A DNA stretch of 64,000 nucleotides from Martinezella rhizogenes (lineage in GTDB: Bacteria > Pseudomonadota > Alphaproteobacteria > Rhizobiales > Rhizobiaceae): positions 405,565-469,564 of the forward strand of contig NZ_JUHG01000015.1 in assembly GCF_000799715.1 (NCBI RefSeq), given 5' to 3'. The notes below the pieces were generated by a model that was not told the origin of the DNA, made no database searches, and was given only the letters and a program-made list of their open reading frames with translations. Below are positions 43,657-51,514 of the stretch, one piece after another. Position 1 is the first letter of the stretch. Each line of letters starts with the position of its first letter. Made by a program: the position numbers and the translations under genes.

Positions 43657-44492
43657 GCTCGCATTCTAATGAATCGTCGTTCGCTCACTGCTTATGACCG
43701 AACCTCACGTTGGGTAGATGAACTGGCCCGCAAATCTCTTGGACCGTAGGCATGACGCAGAGGCTCCAATGTGGAGAATGCGCATGACGTCGATTTCTTC
43801 CGTGAATGGACCATCAGCTGCGCTTTTTCTCCAAAAATCTCAAAGTCAGTCACCATCAGCGTCGCCCCCTCAAACTACGGTTTCCAGTTCCATCGGTTCG
43901 ACCTCCGCGGCCAAGGTGCCGTCATCGATCGCCGCGATGTCATTGCGCGGTGCTCAAACGGAAACAGCCCTGGACCAGAAGATCGGTGGCTCGCATCAGG
44001 TGTCGGACGGCGACGCTGACGATCGCTAGTCTTCGATCGTCAATCGGTGAGGTTTCTGGCCCGGCGTCGTCGGGACCAGTTCATTTCAGCGCTTTCGTCC
44101 AAGGACAATCATCCTTGAGCTATTCCTGTGCATGAAACCTGAATATGGAAACTTCCCTCAGCACCAACTTCCCCCGGATGCTCGCCTGACCGGCGGAAGT
44201 GATCGCTTCGGTACACAGATACCGGTTTCTTCCCGGCAAAGCCTTCGCTGGCGTCCCGGCACTTTTCACTCACAGCTAATGTCGGCTTCATTTCTCTCTG
44301 CTACGGGCTGGCATCCACAAGCCGGCTACGGATGGGAATGCACGAAAACGAGCACTCAAGCGGCAGTATCGATCGCCGAAAGTGCAGACGACGCCATCAT
44401 GAGGATTGGCATCCTAACGATCGCTGGGCATGGCACCGCGCCCTGCGCGACAAACCGGATCGTAATCGGTTGAGCTCACAAAGGCGAAGAAC
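43657..44492. other. Gene-poor stretch before the O-antigen ligase gene
   Basis: About 840 bases. A 83-codon frame from GTG 43771 (DVDFFREWTISCAFSPKI...) and a 114-codon frame from 44132 are open, but neither has a recognisable domain or good ribosome-binding site. They may be remnants of a degraded gene. Confidence 0.4.
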
Positions 44493-45833
44493 ATGAATGT
44501 CCAAGTCCGTGCCTTCAAATTGGCCCGACCTTCAAAGAAAATATGGGCTCTTCTCGCGGATGCGCTTTGGCTCCTCGTCATGTCTGCATCGTTGGTGGAA
44601 AGTTATGCCTACCGCTACGCCGGCGCGTTACTCGTATTTTTGTCGCTCTTTCGATACGCGCGATCCACCCCAAGACCGTCGATAGACTGGCGGGGCTGGC
44701 TGTGCATAGCATGGGGTGTCTACGCGCTTCTGAGATATGTTTTGCAGTTTGCGCTTCAGGCGGATCACCCGATAGGCGATCACGAGGTGCTTTTCCTGAT
44801 GCCCCTTACATTTCCCCCCCTGGCATTTATCTTGTTCCAGTGCTGGCCGCACTTGGAACGGCTCATCGCGATCCATTTCGGGTTGGCTTTAGCGATCCTC
44901 GTGCTGCATTTGCGCCTTGGCGCAATATTTGCGGGAGAGACCGTCATTCCGCTCATCCAGCATAATCAGATCCATGGGGCCGTCTGTTGCGGCATGCTAT
45001 TCATCAGCGCGGTATTCTGGCTGCTTTACTACCTCACGGTAGGCGCCGACAAACGCCCAATGCGGTTCTACGCCTCTATCGTAGCCCCCTTAATCGGGGC
45101 GCTCTGCCTCATCGGCATATACGGGGCAAAATCGAAGGGTGTCTGGCTTTCGCTCGTTCCGGTATTGCCCGTGCTCGGGTTCTTCGTCATGCGCAGCTTG
45201 AAACTACGGATAGCGGCTCCGGCGATCATCTGTATCGCAGCCCTGCTTGCCCTTGGCATTTATACCGTGCGGGACAACCTCTATCGGACTGCAGGACCGA
45301 CGATCACCTCCACCATCTCGATGCTGAAAGACGCCAGCACGAGGGAGCAGGTAGGTGGCGCCGTTGCACAAACGATCGACAGCGCCATTACGCCAATCTC
45401 GATGAACGAGCGCCTTCAACTCTGGTCGAACGCTTGGGAATTGTTTTCCGCCGCTCCCGTCTTCGGCTGGGGCAGCGAGTGGCTCGAACTCTGGCCGCAC
45501 ACCCATTATTCCCATGTCCAATATACCTTCATGCACAACGGCTATCTTGAGATCCTTATCCGATACGGTCTCTTCGGGGCGGCGATTTTTGCCGCCATGC
45601 TGGCGTGCTTCTGTTGCAGCGTCTATCGGGCGGCATATCTGGCGGTCATTCCCAAACATGCGATGCATGCCTTCTTCATCATCCTGATTTTCTTTAGCCT
45701 TACGATCCTGAGCAACTCAAATAACCGCCTCGCGAGCGGTGAAAGCCTGTCGATTCTGACTGCGGCCTTCGCTTTGGCATGCCAGCTGAAAATTCGCTTA
45801 CAGGAAGGAAAGCAGCCAGCGCCGTCGCAATGA
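44493..45833 (+). CDS. O-antigen ligase family protein (Wzy_C)
   Basis: Polytopic inner-membrane protein of 446 residues with about ten to twelve hydrophobic segments. The long periplasmic loop and the conserved segment RLQLWSNAWELFSAAPVFGWG, with later THYSHVQYTFMHNGYLEILIRYGLFG, are characteristic of WaaL/Wzy-like enzymes. These ligate or polymerise undecaprenyl-linked glycans at the periplasmic face. It begins a set of three surface-glycan genes. Confidence 0.85.
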   Translation: MNVQVRAFKLARPSKKIWALLADALWLLVMSASLVESYAYRYAGALLVFLSLFRYARSTPRPSIDWRGWLCIAWGVYALLRYVLQFALQADHPIGDHEVLFLMPLTFPPLAFILFQCWPHLERLIAIHFGLALAILVLHLRLGAIFAGETVIPLIQHNQIHGAVCCGMLFISAVFWLLYYLTVGADKRPMRFYASIVAPLIGALCLIGIYGAKSKGVWLSLVPVLPVLGFFVMRSLKLRIAAPAIICIAALLALGIYTVRDNLYRTAGPTITSTISMLKDASTREQVGGAVAQTIDSAITPISMNERLQLWSNAWELFSAAPVFGWGSEWLELWPHTHYSHVQYTFMHNGYLEILIRYGLFGAAIFAAMLACFCCSVYRAAYLAVIPKHAMHAFFIILIFFSLTILSNSNNRLASGESLSILTAAFALACQLKIRLQEGKQPAPSQ

Positions 45834-45904
45834 ACAACAGCCTTGAGTCTGGAAAGCGGGTGGCCTTCTTTTAAACGAAATCAAAACACGCTTTCGACGC
45901 CCTT

Positions 45905-45922
45905 TTATAAGCGTGCTGTAAG
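45905..45922 (+). promoter_or_regulatory. 11-bp-phased TTATAAG / CTGTAAG repeats before the GT2-GtrA gene
   Basis: TTATAAG at 45905 and CTGTAAG at 45916 are 11 bases apart, matching the motif and phasing of the cluster at 43628-43656. Both lie upstream of surface-glycan genes. The 240-base gap holds no gene. Confidence 0.45.
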
Positions 45923-46072
45923 TTAAGCCTTCCATTGTTGCGCTCATGTGGTCAGGGAAAGGCTCGTGAGCACCATGATATTATATAGGCAGCGCTGGCT
46001 TTTCGAACCGCGAGCGAAAGATGCGAGCTACGTCGTTCTCCCTGAATCTCGAGCCAGCAGCAGCAAAGACGC

Positions 46073-47239
46073 ATGAACTCATCGCCGCGGAATGCACTCC
46101 AATTGCTGGCCGAGACGATATCTCCGCCGCATCGTGAAGCCCAGCAGGAGCTGGCAGGGCCGGCCCTTTCGGTGATCATTCCGACGTTCAACGAAAGGGA
46201 CAACATCATCCCATTGGTGGAGCGCCTTCGCAAAGCGCTTGCCGGGATCGATTGGGAAGTCATCTTCGTCGACGACGATTCGAAGGACCATACCCTGGAA
46301 ATCGTTCGGCAGATTTCACTGCGCGATCGTCGTGTGCGCGGAATCCGGCGTGTTCATCGGCGCGGACTGGCGGGGGCCTGCGTGGAGGGTATTCTCTCCA
46401 GCTCCGCACCCGTCGTTGCGGTTATGGATGCCGACCTTCAGCATGACGAAACTTGCTTGTCCAAGATGTTTGCCGTCATGAGCAGCACCCCAGCCGATAT
46501 GGTCATCGCGACAAGATATGGTGCCGACGCCCAGCCCATCGACGGATTTACCGGGCTAAGACATGCCGGAAGCAAGCTGGCGACGACAATGGCGCAAAGA
46601 CTGCTCGCGGTGCACACCACCGATCCAATGAGCGGCTTCTTCGTGGCCCGGCGCGCTGTTATCGAGACCGTGGCACCTAGGCTATCACAGCATGGTTTCA
46701 AGATATTGCTGGACATTCTGACGTCGTCGCAGCAGCCCCTTGAGATTACCGAGGTACATTACGCGTTCCGCCCGAGATTGCATGGCGAGAGCAAATTGGA
46801 CGCATCGATCGTCATCGAATATTTGGGGCTGATCATCGCGAAACTCTCCGGCGATCTCATCACGGCTCGTTTCCTGATGTTTTGCATGGTGGGATCCATC
46901 GGCCTCATTGTGCATCTGGCCATGCTGCGGTTGCTGTTGCTCGACGGATTTTCGTTCCCGATTGCGCAAACACTCGCGATGATCACCGCGATCATATCGA
47001 ATTATACATTGAACAACAACTTGACCTACAGAGATCGACGGCGACGCGGATGGCGCCTCATAAGCGGTCTGTTACTGTTCGCGGCCCTTAGCAGTTTTGG
47101 CGTCGTTGCCGGCGTCGGCCTATCGACGCTGATATACAATCATCAACCATACTGGTGGCTGGACGGGATCGCAGGTGCGATCATCGGTGCCGTCTGGAAT
47201 TACATCACAAGCTCAACGGTTACCTGGCGTGCACGATAA
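46073..47239 (+). CDS. Polyprenyl-phosphate glycosyltransferase fused to GtrA-type membrane domain
   Basis: Two-domain protein of 388 residues. The N-terminal family-2 glycosyltransferase (about 30-260) has SVIIPTFNERDNI, FVDDDSKDHT and the DxD-type VMDADLQHDE, and resembles dolichyl/undecaprenyl-phosphate mannose synthase. The C-terminal GtrA domain (about 265-385) has four hydrophobic segments. It would make and help flip a lipid-linked sugar for the GT39 enzyme encoded next, whose gene overlaps its 3' end. Confidence 0.88.
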   Translation: MNSSPRNALQLLAETISPPHREAQQELAGPALSVIIPTFNERDNIIPLVERLRKALAGIDWEVIFVDDDSKDHTLEIVRQISLRDRRVRGIRRVHRRGLAGACVEGILSSSAPVVAVMDADLQHDETCLSKMFAVMSSTPADMVIATRYGADAQPIDGFTGLRHAGSKLATTMAQRLLAVHTTDPMSGFFVARRAVIETVAPRLSQHGFKILLDILTSSQQPLEITEVHYAFRPRLHGESKLDASIVIEYLGLIIAKLSGDLITARFLMFCMVGSIGLIVHLAMLRLLLLDGFSFPIAQTLAMITAIISNYTLNNNLTYRDRRRRGWRLISGLLLFAALSSFGVVAGVGLSTLIYNHQPYWWLDGIAGAIIGAVWNYITSSTVTWRAR

Positions 47240-48734
47240 ACGCCCCCCTCGGAAGTGGCCGCCATGGTTGAGCGCGATGTTTGCCATTGCGGCACTTACG
47301 CTTTTCCGGCTATGGGCAACGGCCCAATTCGATCTGGTTCCGGACGAGGCCTATTATTGGCTCTGGTCGCGCGTACCATCAGCCGGCTACTATGATCATC
47401 CACCGATGATCGCGTGGTGGATATGGATATCGACCCATATTTTCGGAAATTCTCTTGTGGGGGTTCGCGGCCTTGCGGTCGTTTCGGTTTTCGTCATGTC
47501 GATGGCCGTCTACGGCATTGCGGACGAGCTCTTTGACGACAACAGAATTGCGCGGACGGCAGCCATATGGCTAAACGCGATGCTTCTTGTCGGTCTCGCG
47601 GTGATATTCGCGACACCGGATGCACCCTCTACTATGTTCTGGGCCCTTACGCTGTGGGTCCTTGCACGACTTCGGCGTACGGGAAATCCTCAATTGTGGC
47701 TGCTGATCGGCCTGTTGGCGGGGTTGGGCTGCGTTTCGAAATACACCAACCTTTTCCTGGGACCGGGAATTCTGCTCTGGTTGGTCATTGATCCCAAGGC
47801 ACGGCGGTGGCGGTCGAGCCCATGGACCTTACTTGGCGGCGGCGTTGCTCTCGTCGCCTTCAGCCCGGTCCTGATCTGGAATGCCGAACACGGCTGGATC
47901 TCCTTTGCCAAGCAGTTTGGCCGACTTGCAGATCAGCATGCGGGCCTTTCTTTCTTTGCCGAATTCCTGGCCGGCCAGTTCGGCTTGCTCAACCCGGTGA
48001 TCGCGATATTCGCGGGGATTGCGATCTGGCGTTCTCGGCAGGAGCCCGGAAAGACTCCATCCAGCCCTCTTACTTTTCTGATTTTACTCAACGGGCCGAT
48101 CGTCGCGTATATGACATTTCACGCGCTGCATGATCGTGTTCACGCGAACTGGCTTGCTCCGGCTTATCCTGCACTGGCAATACTCGCCGCGGTCGCTGCT
48201 AGTCGCGTATCCGGCGTGACGCATCTCAGGCGGCTTTCATATTGGGTCACGCCGGTGGGCATTGGCCTATCATCGCTGGTATTGCTTTGCTTCGCGATAC
48301 CGTTCGGCAGGCATTTTCCGTGGAGCAGTCCCGCAGACAATGTGCTGGGATGGCGTGAGTTTTCCGCGCAAGTCGAGGATATGCGTCAACGATCGGGTGC
48401 TGGCTGGATCGCAACGACTGACTACGGGCTTACAGGTGAGCTTGCCTTCGAAATCAGGGGGGAACGGCATGTCCAGCAAATCGTCGATAGGCAACGCTAC
48501 TTCTTTGAGACGCCTGATGTTTCGCTGGTCGAAAAGCCGGCTCTGCTCGTGATGCGAGCGAGCGAGCGAGCGAGCGAAAACAGACTGGAACAATATATGA
48601 GTTGCTTTCAATCATCGACACCCCTTGGCATTTTGAACCGCCAAGCCGGCAAACGCGTCATCGAATCCTATGTCGTGGTGAAAGTGGATGGCGCGCGAAA
48701 AGACATCTTGTCGAGCGGCTGCGGTCCCACATAA
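47229..48734 (+). CDS. ArnT/PMT-like glycosyltransferase (family 39, PMT_2)
   Basis: Polytopic membrane protein of about 501 residues with the periplasmic-loop catalytic motif FDLVPDEAYYWLWS and YYDHPPMIAWW typical of ArnT-like transferases. These move a sugar from undecaprenyl phosphate to lipid A, glycans or proteins. The likely start is GTG 47229, overlapping the upstream stop by 11 bases; ATG 47277 is an alternative. A five-copy GCGA repeat occurs near the 3' end, and slippage there would alter the last about 55 residues. Confidence 0.85.
   Translation: MHDKRPPRKWPPWLSAMFAIAALTLFRLWATAQFDLVPDEAYYWLWSRVPSAGYYDHPPMIAWWIWISTHIFGNSLVGVRGLAVVSVFVMSMAVYGIADELFDDNRIARTAAIWLNAMLLVGLAVIFATPDAPSTMFWALTLWVLARLRRTGNPQLWLLIGLLAGLGCVSKYTNLFLGPGILLWLVIDPKARRWRSSPWTLLGGGVALVAFSPVLIWNAEHGWISFAKQFGRLADQHAGLSFFAEFLAGQFGLLNPVIAIFAGIAIWRSRQEPGKTPSSPLTFLILLNGPIVAYMTFHALHDRVHANWLAPAYPALAILAAVAASRVSGVTHLRRLSYWVTPVGIGLSSLVLLCFAIPFGRHFPWSSPADNVLGWREFSAQVEDMRQRSGAGWIATTDYGLTGELAFEIRGERHVQQIVDRQRYFFETPDVSLVEKPALLVMRASERASENRLEQYMSCFQSSTPLGILNRQAGKRVIESYVVVKVDGARKDILSSGCGPT
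48554..48573 (+). repeat. Tetranucleotide repeat (GCGA)5 inside the GT39 gene
   Basis: Five uninterrupted GCGA copies encode an RASERASE-like run. Simple tetranucleotide tracts in surface-glycan genes can slip and cause phase variation. Five copies is short for that, so activity is uncertain. Confidence 0.6.
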
Positions 48735-49114
48735 CCAAAGCATGGAAACAATGACTGTGAACCGGCTCTGAACAATGCCCCTTTGAGATCCCCTGCAACA
48801 ATTTGAAATTGATAGGAAAATCGGAACATCAACGGGGTCATGGGCAACGCCGGTATAGTCGCCACTTTATCCACAAAACGGAATATATTTGAAGTACCTA
48901 AGCCTCATCCCAGCGGGGTCATCCTTGGATGCTTTTTCACACTCGATATTCCCATAATCCGTATTACCTCACAAAGACGTCTGAAAAGGCCCCTACCCTC
49001 CTAGGCTTGATCTAATATCAGTGGTCTTGATAAGATCCGAACAAAAGACCCCCAATTTCCGGTCGATTTACCGCTATATATCCGCGTAGTTTCAGATACT
49101 TAGGATCCTGTGAA
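48735..49114. other. Intergenic boundary before the defence genes
   Basis: No gene seen in 380 bases. It contains TGGTCTTGATAAGATCCGAAC at about 49021, a near copy of a tRNA-3'-end-like tract at about 10514. The GC content is lower than in the glycan genes, consistent with the edge of an acquired segment. Confidence 0.4.
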
Positions 49115-49738
49115 TCACGCAGAGCCCGGCCCGCTACGGCCCGCTCTGAATGACCGAATGATTTTATAACACCGACTACCAACGCTTTGCGGCCAACGAT
49201 GTTGGGGTGACGTGTCTAACTCGCTGGCACGCTCCATCGCCCGACCGACACCGCTTAAAATTGTCTCAGAGTCATACTTGTGCTTGTTATAGGATCCCAA
49301 CTGCAAACGTAAATGCGTGACGAGGCTCTCGTTGTTTACGGTAGCCGGAAGATCGACGTCGAGATGAAGCGCAAGCCATAATTCAAAGCTTGGGTTACTG
49401 ACTGCCAATCCGATCCGAGCGGCGGTTGTGATTGCTGCCACTTCACTTAGCGTAGCCGCAGGCCATCGATCAACATCGATGACCAACCAGAGCTCATCAC
49501 CATCTCCCCAGTCGAACTTGTCTTTATAAACCTGCGCATTTTCAAGTACGTGTTGCGGTGAGGACTTCCCATCTTCAGAGGGGAGGACGCGCACTTGAAC
49601 ATTTGTCAGCCGGAACGACTCAAAGTAGATTTTCTCCGTTAAGCTCCCTTCAGTCGCGATAATTATCAGCTTCGCGTCTCGTAAAGTCGTGACCGCCCGA
49701 TCAAGCGGGCGTTTTTTTCTGCTTGTTAATCCGGGCAT
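49115..49738 (-). CDS. RloB-family protein (AbiLii-like), probable effector
   Basis: Protein of 207 residues of the RloB family. It has the acidic motif ATEGSLTE (E30-E35), the LVIDVDRW segment and SNPSFELWLALH, all diagnostic; these acidic residues resemble a Toprim/nuclease-like active site. It overlaps the ATPase gene by 38 bases, so the two are translationally coupled. RloA/RloB pairs are linked to restriction loci, and AbiL-type abortive-infection systems have the same ATPase plus RloB layout. The likely role is antiphage effector, by inference. Confidence 0.82.
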   Translation of the reverse strand: MPGLTSRKKRPLDRAVTTLRDAKLIIIATEGSLTEKIYFESFRLTNVQVRVLPSEDGKSSPQHVLENAQVYKDKFDWGDGDELWLVIDVDRWPAATLSEVAAITTAARIGLAVSNPSFELWLALHLDVDLPATVNNESLVTHLRLQLGSYNKHKYDSETILSGVGRAMERASELDTSPQHRWPQSVGSRCYKIIRSFRAGRSGPGSA

Positions 49739-51104
49739 TGACTTGTTCTTCCCACCCCAATCCTTGCGTGCTCCCTAGGAAAGGGATTGCACCGAAGCGT
49801 CCGTTTAAATATCCCTTTCTGATTTCGACGTCAGCGCGGACTTTCAAGTCCGCTAACGAATACAATTGCGAGTCCCCATCAGTGGTTTTCTCCACGAACC
49901 AAACTTCGTCCCGGCGGAGCAAATCGAGATCCAGGAGATGGGTGTTATGCGTTGTGAAAACCAACTGACCGCAGTCGCTATCGCCCAAGAAATTTGACAG
50001 CAAGTTGTAAGCGAGCAATGGGTGGAGTTTTCGATCGATCTCATCAATTACAAAAGTTTTGTCAGACTGAGACAGATCAGCGATCATGGGTAGGAGGTGG
50101 AGCAATCGACGGGTACCAGCTGACTCCTCATCTTGCGTGAAACGCACCTCCGAACCGTCTTCTCGCTTATGAACGAACACGAGGTCTATGACTTCTAACT
50201 CATTATCGTCGTTCTTCCGGATCAGGATTCGATTGGAATCCCGCGCACCAAGTAACGCCACATTTCCTGTGTCTAATGTGTTGGATATCTCTCTTAACAT
50301 CTCTGAAGGGACATCCCGAAAGTCGTCGATTTCGATTGTCCTGACATCAGTTTCGATATGGTCGATGCCAATCCCGGCATTGCGGATAGCGGTCGACAGT
50401 TTGCCAACGAAATCCGAATCCTTGTGTGCCCTGATCTCTAGAGCCGCGTACTCTCCTTCGGCACTGATGATCTGAAGATCGTTGCGAAACCAATCAAAAA
50501 TCGGGCGAAGCGCCTCCACATTCCGCTGAATGGCTTCTGTCAAGAATGGCTGATTAGGGCGCGTACCAAAGGCGACAAAGTCTAAGTAATCTTTACCGGA
50601 AAGCTTACCAGACTTCGTTTTTTTTACGAGCGATGGACCTGCCTCGACAGTGGTCGAAAGGCCATCTTTTCCTTTGTTTGTGACACGCTCGAAAAGGGGG
50701 ACCTCCCGGCCATTCGGCGAGGAAAACAACCATTCCTCCTGGATATGCGATCGGGCGACCTTCATTCCATATTCGTATTCGACTCCGCCTGTTAGGATGT
50801 TGAATATGAACGTCGCAGGCGAATTATCTTCCCCTGCAGATGTCTTGAATTTTCGTACTTTGAGAGGCTTATCGACTTCTGAACCATCGATGATCAGATC
50901 TCGGATAAAGATCAAGGCGTGAACCAAGTTCGTCTTCCCATGACCATTGGCGCCGTAAATTGCGGCTGATCGCAGTACTCGTCGTTTATGATTTTTTGGC
51001 GAAAGGACATGCCGCGGATGGTGGTCATCTGCACTCGCCATCATCGAAAACCTAGCTTCGCCACGAAAGCTCAGGAAGTTCTCCACTGAAAACTGCAACA
51101 GCAT
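49701..51104 (-). CDS. AAA/ABC-type ATPase, RloA/AbiLi-like
   Basis: ATPase of 467 residues of the AAA_15/AAA_21 (OLD/SMC-like) class. Walker A is GANGHGKTN at 51-59. A signature-like region is TQDEESAGTRRLLHLL, Walker B is KTFVIDEIDRKLHP, and a D-loop/H-switch segment TTHNTHLLDLDLL follows. It is the first gene of the pair and probably senses infection and controls RloB. Short coiled regions lie between the ATPase halves. Base composition is less GC-rich than the catabolic genes, which suggests transfer. Confidence 0.88.
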   Translation of the reverse strand: MLLQFSVENFLSFRGEARFSMMASADDHHPRHVLSPKNHKRRVLRSAAIYGANGHGKTNLVHALIFIRDLIIDGSEVDKPLKVRKFKTSAGEDNSPATFIFNILTGGVEYEYGMKVARSHIQEEWLFSSPNGREVPLFERVTNKGKDGLSTTVEAGPSLVKKTKSGKLSGKDYLDFVAFGTRPNQPFLTEAIQRNVEALRPIFDWFRNDLQIISAEGEYAALEIRAHKDSDFVGKLSTAIRNAGIGIDHIETDVRTIEIDDFRDVPSEMLREISNTLDTGNVALLGARDSNRILIRKNDDNELEVIDLVFVHKREDGSEVRFTQDEESAGTRRLLHLLPMIADLSQSDKTFVIDEIDRKLHPLLAYNLLSNFLGDSDCGQLVFTTHNTHLLDLDLLRRDEVWFVEKTTDGDSQLYSLADLKVRADVEIRKGYLNGRFGAIPFLGSTQGLGWEEQVNARINKQKKTPA

Positions 51105-51269
51105 TGGTTACTCCGATCTATTTTGTGATCCTCCATACGCGAAAATGTGCGAACTATCTACGAAATTCGTGAAAAAATCTCATTTTTAGCAAATAGATGA
51201 TGTCTCATCTCTAATTTTTGGCTTGTTGCGATGCAATTTCATTGACCGTGCTAGCAGAGGCTAAGTTCG

Positions 51270-51500
51270 GCGGCATAGATGTGTCCGAAGCCAAGCGCAG
51301 CGACGATCGTGGCCTTCGCGAGCGCATGAACGCCGTCGCTTCGACTATCGACACATTTATGTGCTCCCCTGACGCGAGGGATACTTTGTGAATCATGTCT
51401 ACGCCGGCTTTGCCCGGCTTTGCAGGAGCAAAGCGAGGTCACGACACCACGGCTTTCAGTAAGGCTCCCACCGCCAACCAAATGGTTATGTCGATCCTTT
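51270..51500 (+). pseudogene. IS3-family transposase (OrfB) remnant
   Basis: In one frame the segment reads DDRGLRERMNAVA. After a frameshift it reads RRFDYRHIYVLP, a stop, then REGYFVNHVYAGFARL, the RRFGYRRxHVLLRREG region of IS3/IS407-type OrfB. Later codons still resemble the linker before the DDE core. It is clearly non-functional. The remainder of 51105-51514 has no gene. Confidence 0.6.
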
Positions 51501-51514
51501 GAACACAGGCGAGT

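Noticed and set aside
43718..44473. Small genes between VIT1-type and O-antigen ligase genes
   Set aside because: Frames at 43718, 43771, 43806 and 44132 overlap each other, lack good starts and show no recognisable domain.
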